In this document: positions 42,541 through 49,706 of the stretch, piece by piece
Position numbering within the stretch: position 1 is the stretch's first letter
How the letters are laid out: every line of letters starts with the position of its first letter
NCBI RefSeq assembly: GCF_000423105.1
Contig: NZ_AUHI01000009.1
Location: 71,882-135,881 of the forward strand
Origin: Halalkalibacillus halophilus DSM 18494
Lineage (GTDB): Bacteria > Bacillota > Bacilli > Bacillales > Alkalibacillaceae
DNA: 64,000 nt
Reading direction: 5' to 3'
The notes under the pieces: model-generated
What the model was told of the DNA's origin: nothing
The model's database searches: none
What the model saw: the letters and a program-made list of their open reading frames with translations, nothing else
Translations under genes and position numbers: made by a program

Positions 42541-42606
42541 ATCCGGGGTGGGAATCGAACCCACTAGAACTGCTTTGTGACAAGCAGTGGCGCACCATTT
42601 GCCTTC
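42541..42606 (-). tRNA. Pseudo-tRNA: tRNA-like RNA with intact T arm but degenerate acceptor
   Basis: On the minus strand a T arm GTGGG-TTCGATT-CCCAC is followed by CCCGGA. Before it lie a D-arm-like GGC...GCC with the GG pair in its loop and an anticodon-arm-like ACTGCTT/AAGCAGT. The 5' acceptor strand would have to read near ATCCGGG but reads GAAAGGG, so only three pairs form, and the anticodon loop has six to ten bases instead of seven. No CCA follows. It is not a normal tRNA gene; it is either a pseudo-tRNA, a mobile-element scar or part of a regulatory leader. Confidence 0.5.
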
Positions 42607-42736
42607 CCTTTCTTTTTAACTAAATGAATTCTACAATATTTTATTCCGTTTGAAAATAGGTTTGCATCATTTTTTATAAAATAATTTTATTGACTTTTAA
42701 GAATGTTGATATACCAAGGTTTATAAGCTAAAAAAA
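42607..42736. other. AT-rich gap upstream of the pseudo-tRNA
   Basis: No reading frame or hairpin of note is seen here. A promoter for a pseudo-tRNA/GNAT transcript would be expected within this stretch, but no clear box is visible. Confidence 0.4.
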
Positions 42737-43642
42737 TTAATAAATATCTTGTAAAGCACTTCGTAGATCTGGGAATATAAATTCATACCCGTGTTCTTCT
42801 AATTTCTTCGGGTATACATATTGGCCTTGTAGTAGTAAATCTGCCATATCTCCAAGGATGGTACGGATCGCAAATGATGGCGCCGGAATCCAGTGTGGAC
42901 GGTTAAGTGCATCGGCTAATTCTTTTCCAAACTCCTTGTTTTGACGAGGATATGGTGCTGTGAAGTTCACAACATCTTCTACGTCATGCTTATGAATGAT
43001 AAATTCCATAGCATTAATAACATCGTCAATATGAATCCAAGACATCCATTGTTCCCCGTTACCTAGGCGGCCACCACCGAACAGTTTATATGGAAGTGCC
43101 ATATTTGGTAGGGCACCTTCTTCTCCGTCTAGAATTAATCCAAATCTCGTTTTTATGGTTCGAATACCTAATTGTTTTGCTTCATCTACTTCATTTTCCC
43201 AAACATTACATACTTCAGCTAAGAAATCATCGCCTGGAATAATCGTATCTTCCGTATAAATATTAGTCTCTGAATTCCCATAAAACCCTACAGCAGAAGC
43301 GTTAATGTATACTCGTGGTTGTGCCCTTAATGCTCCCATAATACGTATGAATTCTCTAGTTGTTGAAATTCGACTCTCTAGAATGGATTTTTTCCGTTCT
43401 TCCGTCCATCTTCCACTAGCTAAGGACTCTCCAGCTAAATTAATACAAACATCCATGGCTTCTAATTCAAGTTCAGGCTGACTATTTGGAGTAAGCCACT
43501 CAATATACTTTACATTCGGTTCATTGTCATCATACTTGTCGGGGTTTCTTGTAAGAATATAAATTTCGTCATCTTTTGCGGTGAAGTGATCGACAAGTCT
43601 ACGACCGACGAACCCTGTACCGCCTGCTATTAAAATTCTCAA
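42737..43642 (-). CDS. yfhF: TIGR01777-type epimerase/SDR (YfhF)
   Basis: The 301-residue protein has an N-terminal NAD(P) Rossmann loop AGGTGFVGRRL and the family signatures NLAGESLASGRWTEERK and INASAVGFYGN, with a C-terminal DUF1731-like tail (LLQGQYVYPKKL). It matches the SDR39U1/YfhF family, whose substrate is unknown. The start is TTG 43642, nine bases after AAAGGAGGT. It is divergent from recX, as in B. subtilis yfhF-recX. Confidence 0.9.
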   Translation of the reverse strand: MRILIAGGTGFVGRRLVDHFTAKDDEIYILTRNPDKYDDNEPNVKYIEWLTPNSQPELELEAMDVCINLAGESLASGRWTEERKKSILESRISTTREFIRIMGALRAQPRVYINASAVGFYGNSETNIYTEDTIIPGDDFLAEVCNVWENEVDEAKQLGIRTIKTRFGLILDGEEGALPNMALPYKLFGGGRLGNGEQWMSWIHIDDVINAMEFIIHKHDVEDVVNFTAPYPRQNKEFGKELADALNRPHWIPAPSFAIRTILGDMADLLLQGQYVYPKKLEEHGYEFIFPDLRSALQDIY

Positions 43643-43705
43643 GTAGATGTACCTCCTTTGTATGTATTATAATGAACAAAACGTCTTTCACTGGGAGCGA
43701 GTAGG

Positions 43706-44518
43706 ATGATTATTAGTAAGATAACGACGCAAAAGAAAGCCAAGAACCGTTATAATATTTTTGAAGAGAAGCAAGGTTCTGACCTATATGCATTCAGTAT
43801 TCATGAGGATTTACTTGTAAGGTTTGAAATTAGAAAGGGATTAGAGCTCACCAATGATCGAGTTGAAGAAATTAAACAACAAGACGCATTGTATAAATAC
43901 TATACCCTGTCTTTAAACTTTTTAAGCTACCGAATGCGTGCAAAATCTGAAATTTTTAAATACCTAGAGCAAAAAGAAGCGACAGAAGATGAAATAAAAA
44001 CAGTGTTGAACCGGTTAGAAGAAGAGAAGTTGGTCGATGACCTTGCATTCGCGCAGGCTTTTGTAAGAACGAAGGTAAGTACAGCTTCAGGTGGACCTAA
44101 TAAAGTAAGACAAGAATTAAAACAAAAACAAATTCCTGAAGAATTTATAGAACAAGCGATTAGTAATTACAGTTTTGAAGATGAAGTGGATAAGGCACAT
44201 AAATTGTTACAAAAAAAGTTGAATTCAAGTAACAGAAAATCTTTTCAAGAACAGTTGAATGGAGCCAAGCAAACGTTGATGCAAAAAGGATATTCATTCG
44301 AAGCAATCCAAGCTGCAATCGACACGCTAGAACCTGAAGTTGATGAAGAAGAAGAATGGCAAGCTGTTGTTTACCAAGGGGAGAAGGCATGGCGCAAGTA
44401 TGAGCGAAAACATGAAGGGTATACGCTTCAACAAAAAGTTAAAGCCTCTCTATATCAGAAAGGCTTTAACGGGGATTTAATTAAACAGTTTATAGAGGAA
44501 AAAGTAGCGGAAGGTTAA
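43706..44518 (+). CDS. recX: Recombination regulator RecX
   Basis: At 270 residues it has the RecX-type tandem three-helix modules. The central module holds YTLSLNFLSYRMRAKSEI and VLNRLEEEKLVDDLAFA. RecX modulates RecA filaments. It converges on the SDR gene with one base between the stop codons, and neither has room for a terminator of its own. The start follows GTAGGATG-type spacing from GGGAGCGAG, a moderate site. Confidence 0.93.
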   Translation: MIISKITTQKKAKNRYNIFEEKQGSDLYAFSIHEDLLVRFEIRKGLELTNDRVEEIKQQDALYKYYTLSLNFLSYRMRAKSEIFKYLEQKEATEDEIKTVLNRLEEEKLVDDLAFAQAFVRTKVSTASGGPNKVRQELKQKQIPEEFIEQAISNYSFEDEVDKAHKLLQKKLNSSNRKSFQEQLNGAKQTLMQKGYSFEAIQAAIDTLEPEVDEEEEWQAVVYQGEKAWRKYERKHEGYTLQQKVKASLYQKGFNGDLIKQFIEEKVAEG

Positions 44519-44519
44519 A

Positions 44520-45179
44520 CTATTTTTCTACATGGATTTCTTCACGACCATCATCCTGTTCGATGATCTGGTTTGCGTATGATTCTGGGGAAGGAAGTAC
44601 GGACGGATCGCTCATGTAGTCACTGTCATTCCAGAAAGGTGTGTTCATTCCACCCATGTAAACCGCTGATATACTAATTGACTCATTCGCTAATTCTTTT
44701 TGTAGGCTTTCTGTGAACCCGCGTTGAGCAAATTTACTTGCACAATATGCTGATTCTTTTACTTTTCCTTTTAAACCAGCAGTGGAAATAATGTTTAATA
44801 TCCTACCTTTTGCATGTAACACAGCAGGCAAAAGTAGTTTCGTCGTATAAATTAAACCATTTACATTTACGTCAACCATGGTATCAATTTCATCTTTAGA
44901 TAGTTGATCAATAGTATGGAAATATCCTATACCAGCATTGTTAATTAACAAGTCAATGCTCGTGTATTTTTCACTTAAGTGTTTCACCTCATCCCAACTA
45001 GTTATATCACATGTTGCGACTTCAGCAGATAGAGAATCCCTTTCAAGTTCGTCTTTGACAGTATTTAATTTTTTTAAATTACGCCCGACTAGGATGATGT
45101 GATAGTCAGCCTTTGCATATTTAAAGGCAAGTGCTCGACCAAGACCAGAGCCTGCCCCTGTAATAAGTGCTTGTTTCAT
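44520..45179 (-). CDS. Short-chain dehydrogenase/reductase (SDR)
   Basis: The 219-residue enzyme has the cofactor motif GAGSGLGRALA, the NNAGIG motif and the catalytic Y-x-x-x-K in YCASKFA (about residue 142), with a serine upstream in ISTAG. It uses NAD(P). The R in VGRNLKKL after the second strand suggests NADP preference. At 219 residues it is shorter than usual because of a short C-terminus. Substrate unknown. AAGGAGGA precedes the ATG. It converges on recX. Confidence 0.9.
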   Translation of the reverse strand: MKQALITGAGSGLGRALAFKYAKADYHIILVGRNLKKLNTVKDELERDSLSAEVATCDITSWDEVKHLSEKYTSIDLLINNAGIGYFHTIDQLSKDEIDTMVDVNVNGLIYTTKLLLPAVLHAKGRILNIISTAGLKGKVKESAYCASKFAQRGFTESLQKELANESISISAVYMGGMNTPFWNDSDYMSDPSVLPSPESYANQIIEQDDGREEIHVEK

Positions 45180-45269
45180 CGGTTGATCCTCCTTGGTGAT
45201 TAAAATATTTCATTTTTATTATGCTTGAATTTTGATAAGATGTAAAAGGAGATTGAAAGGAGATTGGAC

Positions 45270-45596
45270 ATGCAACGAAGATATAGTGAGTATACAATCC
45301 ATGAATTACAAAAAGAAATTTCGGATTTAACAGAGAAAGCTCAAAAAGCGGAACAAATGGGAATGGTCAATGAATTCGCTGTTTATCAAAGAAAAATTGT
45401 TATGGCAAAATCCTACGCGATGGACCCGAGAAGATTTAAAAATAAAGAAACATACGAAATTCAAGGAGCGCCAGGGGAGTATTTGAAAATCCGTTATATG
45501 AACGGTATTTTTGCTTGGGGCAAACGTTTAGATAAAGAAGGCAACGTGCTGAATGAAGAAGAAGCGCTGCCCATTGCATTATTGATTGAGGAGTAG
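45270..45596 (+). CDS. yfhH: YfhH family protein (DUF1811)
   Basis: The 108-residue protein has the YfhH marks YTIHELQKEISDLTEKAQKAEQMG at the N-terminus and a C-terminal beta region (YLKIRYMNGIFAWGKRL). The structure of a homologue has an SH3-like barrel; function unknown. It follows recX and the SDR gene, and B. subtilis yfhH also follows recX. The start is ATG 45270 after AAAGGAG; a TTG six bases upstream is less likely. Confidence 0.88.
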   Translation: MQRRYSEYTIHELQKEISDLTEKAQKAEQMGMVNEFAVYQRKIVMAKSYAMDPRRFKNKETYEIQGAPGEYLKIRYMNGIFAWGKRLDKEGNVLNEEEALPIALLIEE

Positions 45597-45607
45597 GGGG
45601 AAGAATA

Positions 45608-46162
45608 ATGATGAAGTGGATTGGAGTTATCTTGGCTACATTTTTCATTCTAGCCGGATGTCAAAGTGATGAGTCACAAGAGCCAATGTCAGAGGCAGAT
45701 GTAGCAGAAGGGCTAGAGATATCTGAGGATTCGATTATGCATACGGAAGAAAAGGATCAATTTACCGTTGCCTTTTATGAAGAGGAAGAAACGTTTCGAG
45801 TCGGTCATTTTGCATATGAAGATAGCGAATGGAATGCAAAAGGTTCCTCAGGTTTTGACTACAACAAAAAACGACCTTTAACTTCTGGAATAACAGGTTG
45901 GCCAACAGAAGAGGATTCAGATGAAATGCAATATGTACTGCTAGGGGAAATGAATGACGAGACCATCGATCACATTGAAGTTCGGACACCAGATGAAAAC
46001 TTTGATGCAGAAATGATTGGGCAAGAATCAGATGATTATTGGTTTGTTTTCTTAGATGGGATGACTCAAGAAGAGCTAATTGCCTCCGTAACCGCTTTTG
46101 ATGAAGAAGGAGCAGCCATTCATTCTGATATTTTCCAACCAAATCCGGATGAAGAATTGTAG
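45608..46162 (+). CDS. Putative lipoprotein of unknown function
   Basis: The 184-residue protein has a lipoprotein signal: KWIGVILATFFILAGC, where the ILAGC lipobox gives Cys18 as the lipidated residue. The mature part is strongly acidic (E/D about one third of residues) and has no recognised domain. It is probably in an operon with yfhH (12 bases apart, RBS GGGGGAAG). The acidic composition fits a surface protein of a salt-tolerant cell. It is followed by a GGATA repeat array. Confidence 0.75.
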   Translation: MMKWIGVILATFFILAGCQSDESQEPMSEADVAEGLEISEDSIMHTEEKDQFTVAFYEEEETFRVGHFAYEDSEWNAKGSSGFDYNKKRPLTSGITGWPTEEDSDEMQYVLLGEMNDETIDHIEVRTPDENFDAEMIGQESDDYWFVFLDGMTQEELIASVTAFDEEGAAIHSDIFQPNPDEEL

Positions 46163-46196
46163 TAAATTCACGAGTGTTACTGAAAAATTAAGATTT

Positions 46197-46350
46197 GTGG
46201 ATATAGCTTATGTTTTCTGGATAAGCGAAGGTATTTCTGGATATATCTATAAATTTCGTGGATATACAATCGACATTTCTGGATATATTTAGTTTCATGT
46301 GGATAAACAGGAACTTTTCTGGATATACATCTAATATTGTGGATATGATG
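46197..46350. repeat. GGATA repeat array, eight units of 20-21 bp
   Basis: GGATA starts at 46199, 46219, 46239, 46260, 46281, 46301, 46321 and 46341. Each is preceded by TGT or TTC/CT, so units alternate roughly between GTGGATA and TTCTGGATA with 13-15 variable bases between. Intergenic, between the convergent lipoprotein and YfhP genes. Confidence 0.9.
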
Positions 46351-46396
46351 TCCGCGCGGTATTCCGATACATCGCCTATTTAATATTAAAAAAATT

Positions 46397-46440
46397 AAAG
46401 AAGATCTCTCCTCCTGAAAAAGGGAAGAGATCTTCTTTTC
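46397..46440. terminator. Bidirectional terminator between the lipoprotein and YfhP genes
   Basis: AAAGAAGATCTCT pairs with AGAGATCTTCTTT around a central CTCC loop, with A and T runs on both sides. Confidence 0.85.
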
Positions 46441-47417
46441 TATTGTAGCGGTTCTAATTTTTGTTGTAATTTGTGTTCTGTATAAACCCAGCCTGTATAG
46501 GAAGTTAGGATATTGTAAAACTTATCGAGGGTCACTACTGCGACAAATGGGTAGTGGCCGTTCGAACGGTAGCGTAAATCAATAAATCGTATTTCAATAT
46601 AGTCGTCGAATCGATCGATTTCGTAACGATATATTGGTGAGAAACCCCGAAAAGCTTGCACGTTTTTATCAGAAAACGCAGCGTTCATTTCTGCTGTGTC
46701 GGGTAATGGTCGCTTTTTAAACGTATCCTTGATGTCTATTTGCCCATCATTACTGAAGGCTACATGGTAATAATCAGGTGTTTCAATCACAATTCTCCAT
46801 GCGTTTTGGCGAATGGTTGGTTGGGTGATGATTTTCGTTGCATCATTAAAATGTTTATATAGTATATCAGTGATTTCTTTTTTGTCGTAAAATCGTTTAA
46901 TATAATATAGAAACACAATAAAGAATATAATCCCGTACGTTTGAGCTGGATCAGCACCAAGTAACCATGCTATTCCACCTGCAACAAACATCATGAACAT
47001 AAACGGATCAAACGTATTAATCCAACCGAGGGCGACCCATTTGTTTATAAAGGGTCGAAAAGCTTGTGTTCCGTATGCGTTAAAGATATCTACGAACACA
47101 TGCAAACTTACTGCTATTAACACCCAAAGCCATAAATTCAAAAATGGTATTTCCATGGAGAATAAATAGACCGCTAAGGATACGACGATACTCCAAATGA
47201 GGACGGCTAGTGGAGAGTGTGAGCTGCCTCTATGGTGTCTGATATAAGTAGCGTTGTCTTTAAATTTGAAAAAAGTATCAAAATCTGGAGCGTGCGAACC
47301 AACAATGGCGCCAATAAAAACAGCTTGAAACAAAGCACTATCTTGCTGGATAGCTGGGTCTATGGTGGCGATCCCGCCTATTGCGACGCCCATAGTAATA
47401 TGGGTTGCAGTATCCAA
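46440..47417 (-). CDS. yfhP: YfhP-type metal-dependent membrane hydrolase (YdjM family)
   Basis: The start is TTG 47417, after GGAGGTAAAACCG; the frame continuing to 47471 would overlap mutY and has no RBS. The 325-residue protein has four to five membrane helices and the family residues THITMGVAIGG, SHAPDFD and HHRGSSHSPL with the histidine/aspartate metal set, then HVFVDIFNAYG. The family is annotated inner-membrane metal-dependent hydrolase. B. subtilis YfhP represses yfhQ/mutY-region and spore genes by unclear means; whether this acts likewise is unknown. It is divergent from mutY. Confidence 0.85.
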   Translation of the reverse strand: MDTATHITMGVAIGGIATIDPAIQQDSALFQAVFIGAIVGSHAPDFDTFFKFKDNATYIRHHRGSSHSPLAVLIWSIVVSLAVYLFSMEIPFLNLWLWVLIAVSLHVFVDIFNAYGTQAFRPFINKWVALGWINTFDPFMFMMFVAGGIAWLLGADPAQTYGIIFFIVFLYYIKRFYDKKEITDILYKHFNDATKIITQPTIRQNAWRIVIETPDYYHVAFSNDGQIDIKDTFKKRPLPDTAEMNAAFSDKNVQAFRGFSPIYRYEIDRFDDYIEIRFIDLRYRSNGHYPFVAVVTLDKFYNILTSYTGWVYTEHKLQQKLEPLQ

Positions 47418-47452
47418 CGGTTTTACCTCCTTTATAAAAGTTAGGTGACGAC

Positions 47453-48538
47453 ATGAAAAATAGTGTATCATTTTCTATACCCTTTTTATTTGATCATAAA
47501 GCATTTCAGCAAGCATTAATCTCTTGGTACAAGCATAACAAACGTGAATTACCATGGAGAAAGAGTCAAAATCCCTATCATATATGGGTTTCAGAAATTA
47601 TGCTTCAACAAACGAAAGTTGATACGGTTATCCCTTATTTTAATCAATTTATTACAAGCTATCCTACTGTATATGATTTAGCAAATGCAAATGAGCAAGA
47701 AGTGTTAAAGCATTGGGAAGGTTTGGGTTATTATTCACGTGCTAGGAATTTACATACAGCTGTTAAAGAAGTGGTGGAATCTTATGACGGGAAAGTGCCC
47801 GAAGAAGTCGCAGAGATTAAACGGTTAAAAGGTGTGGGACCATACACGGAAGGGGCAATTTTAAGTATCGCATACAATCAACCTGAACCAGCTGTAGATG
47901 GGAATGTCATGCGCGTGATGTCCCGTGTGCTTCAAATTGACGAAGATATAGCAAAAGCAAAAACCCGAAAAATATTTGAAGATGCGATTAGAGAAATTAT
48001 TTCCCATGAGGATCCGTCTTCTTTTAATCAAGGGTTAATGGAGCTAGGTGCCACCATTTGTCATCCTAAAAAACCTGATTGCGATAAATGTCCTGTGCAA
48101 CCTCATTGTTTAGCTTATGAGTTAGGAATTCAAGAGGAACTACCTATAAAATCGAAAGCTAAAAAGCAAACGTTGGAACAATATGTTGCATTAGTAATAC
48201 GTAACAGTGATGGTTCTTATTTTATACAGAAGCGTCCAGATCAAGGGTTACTTGCGAATTTATACCAATTCCCAATGATAGACAAAGATACTTTTGATGG
48301 AAAGAACTCCAATGATGTTTTATCAGACAAAGTTTCATCAAAAATGAGAATTCACGGTTTTAAAGAACCAGTTCGCCATATCTTCTCTCATAAAATTTGG
48401 GAAGTAGATGTACTAATAATTGATTCAGACGAGGTAAATAAAAAATTTTTGGAAGGTGATTTTGTAAGCGTAGATGCCATGAAACACCTACCATTTCCGA
48501 TTGTGCAGCAAAAGATTTTAAAGCAATTACGCATTTAG
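47453..48538 (+). CDS. mutY: A/G-specific adenine glycosylase MutY
   Basis: The 361-residue enzyme has the HhH-GPD core (LPWRKSQNPYHIWVSEIMLQQT in two motif parts, with the catalytic Glu in WVSEIMLQQT near residue 50), KGVGPYTEGAI and AVDGNVMRV, the catalytic Asp near 150. The Fe-S cluster has C-x6-C-x2-C-x5-C in CHPKKPDCDKCPVQPHC (about 202-220). A NUDIX-like C-terminal domain (from about 240) recognises 8-oxoG. MutY removes A opposite 8-oxoG. The start follows AGGTGACGAC. Confidence 0.95.
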   Translation: MKNSVSFSIPFLFDHKAFQQALISWYKHNKRELPWRKSQNPYHIWVSEIMLQQTKVDTVIPYFNQFITSYPTVYDLANANEQEVLKHWEGLGYYSRARNLHTAVKEVVESYDGKVPEEVAEIKRLKGVGPYTEGAILSIAYNQPEPAVDGNVMRVMSRVLQIDEDIAKAKTRKIFEDAIREIISHEDPSSFNQGLMELGATICHPKKPDCDKCPVQPHCLAYELGIQEELPIKSKAKKQTLEQYVALVIRNSDGSYFIQKRPDQGLLANLYQFPMIDKDTFDGKNSNDVLSDKVSSKMRIHGFKEPVRHIFSHKIWEVDVLIIDSDEVNKKFLEGDFVSVDAMKHLPFPIVQQKILKQLRI

Positions 48539-48559
48539 AAATTATTGGTGCAAGTCATT

Positions 48560-48594
48560 TTGGATAAGCTTCTTGCTTTTTGGATAGATTAATC
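48560..48594. repeat. Two-unit GGATA repeat remnant
   Basis: TTTTGGATA occurs twice with the GGATA at 48562 and 48582, 20 bases apart, just downstream of mutY. It fits the array family but is too short to be sure. Confidence 0.5.
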
Positions 48595-48613
48595 AATGCG
48601 GAGGTGATATCAG

Positions 48614-48823
48614 ATGGCGAAAAAACAAAACCAACGTAAGCCAAATGAAACTGCTGCAGGTACAAATGCGCAAAAAGTGAAAAAGCAGAACCAACAAGCT
48701 CAGCAAGGTCAATATGGCCAAGAGTTTGCTCAAGAAACAGATGCGCAAGAAGTTAAGCGTCGTAATCAACAAGCTGAACAAAAGAAACAACAACAGCAAA
48801 ACCAACAGAACCAACAGAACTAA
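48614..48823 (+). CDS. sspE: Gamma-type small acid-soluble spore protein
   Basis: The 69-residue protein is rich in Gln, Asn and Lys and has two related segments, TNAQKVKKQNQQAQQGQ and ETDAQEVKRRNQQAEQ, the gamma-SASP repeat with the germination-protease site in the FAQETDAQEV stretch. It serves as an amino acid store in the spore. The mutY-sspE order is that of B. subtilis. GGAGGTGAT precedes the ATG. Expression should be forespore-specific; only a weak sigma-G-like pattern overlaps the repeat upstream. Confidence 0.95.
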   Translation: MAKKQNQRKPNETAAGTNAQKVKKQNQQAQQGQYGQEFAQETDAQEVKRRNQQAEQKKQQQQNQQNQQN

Positions 48824-48838
48824 TTTGGTTTTATGAGG

Positions 48839-48877
48839 AAAAGCGCCTTAGCAGAATATTTGCTAAGGCGCTTTTTC
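48839..48877 (+). terminator. Terminator of sspE
   Basis: AAAGCGCCTTAGCA pairs with TGCTAAGGCGCTTT around GAATATT, followed by TTC. Confidence 0.9.
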
Positions 48878-49081
48878 ATTATTTCAAGCTACATATGTGA
48901 AGACAGAACAATCGAATTCGCGTTTTCAGTATGATACAATAGGCATATTGATAAAATCGGTTTGTATTTTCGTCATTTTTCTCAATAGTTATAATCATTT
49001 AGATTTGGAATAAAACGTTATAAAAACCAAGTATAAATTGTACTAGCAAAACTTTTTTTGATAGAGAAAGTAGGGCCAAAT

Positions 49082-49609
49082 ATGATCATCCCAAAGGACG
49101 GCGAAAATTTAATAATCAAAAGCTATAAACATGATGGAACGCTGCATCGAACTTGGGAAGAGACGACGGTATTGAAAAGTAAATCAGATATGTTAATTGG
49201 AGCAAATGATCGGGTGGTTGTGACGGAAAGTGATGGTCGAACATGGCGAACACGAGAACCAGCTATTACTTACTTCACGACCGAATATTGGTTTAATATT
49301 ATTTCGATGATTCGAAACGATGGCATTTATTATTACTGCAATATTAGTTCTCCTTATACGATAGATGGTGAGGGAATTAAATATATTGATTATGACTTAG
49401 ATATAAAAGTTTTCCCAGATATGACTTACAAGGTGTTAGACGAAGATGAATTCGCTCAACATAGTAAAGAAATGGATTATCCAGATGATTTGAAAGAAAT
49501 TTTGTATAATCAACTGCGTATTTTAGAAACTTGGGTTCAGCAAAGAAAAGGCCCATTTGAAGCAGAGTTTGCAGAGCGTTGGTATGAATATTATTTAACT
49601 TATTCATAA
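49082..49609 (+). CDS. ntdP: DUF402 nucleoside tri/diphosphate phosphatase (YgaC/NtdP)
   Basis: The start is ATG 49082 after AGGG; a frame opening at 49058 has none. The 175-residue protein has the DUF402 marks SYKHDGTLHRTWEET, VVVTESDGRTWRTREPA and KYIDYDLDIKV with the acidic metal set DYDLD. Orthologues (YgaC, Sa1684-type) hydrolyse nucleoside tri- and diphosphates. It precedes ygaD, the same order as in B. subtilis. It is monocistronic, with a terminator between. Confidence 0.92.
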   Translation: MIIPKDGENLIIKSYKHDGTLHRTWEETTVLKSKSDMLIGANDRVVVTESDGRTWRTREPAITYFTTEYWFNIISMIRNDGIYYYCNISSPYTIDGEGIKYIDYDLDIKVFPDMTYKVLDEDEFAQHSKEMDYPDDLKEILYNQLRILETWVQQRKGPFEAEFAERWYEYYLTYS

Positions 49610-49619
49610 AGCATGTTAG

Positions 49620-49653
49620 AAGGTCCTGTTGCACGGGCAACGGGATCTTTTAT
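49620..49653 (+). terminator. Terminator of ntdP
   Basis: GGTCCTGTTGC pairs with GCAACGGGATC, followed by TTTTA. Confidence 0.8.
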
Positions 49654-49706
49654 GCTGTTTAAAAGTTATAGACAGTTTGTTTTTGTAAGATGAAAGTTGG
49701 TGAACT

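Noticed and set aside
42403..42606. T-box riboswitch
   Set aside because: The conserved T-box sequence around AGGGTGGNACCGCG is not present; GAGGGTGATTCG near 42470 is too different, and a tRNA-like element is not part of T-box leaders.
42541..42606. Functional tRNA (Asp or His) on either strand
   Set aside because: The acceptor stem lacks four of seven pairs on the minus strand and the anticodon loop is off-size; on the plus strand the T-arm would be in the wrong half.
46197..46350. CRISPR array
   Set aside because: The repeated core is 5-9 bases with 13-15 variable bases; CRISPR repeats are 23-37 bases with 28-40-base spacers, and no cas genes are near.
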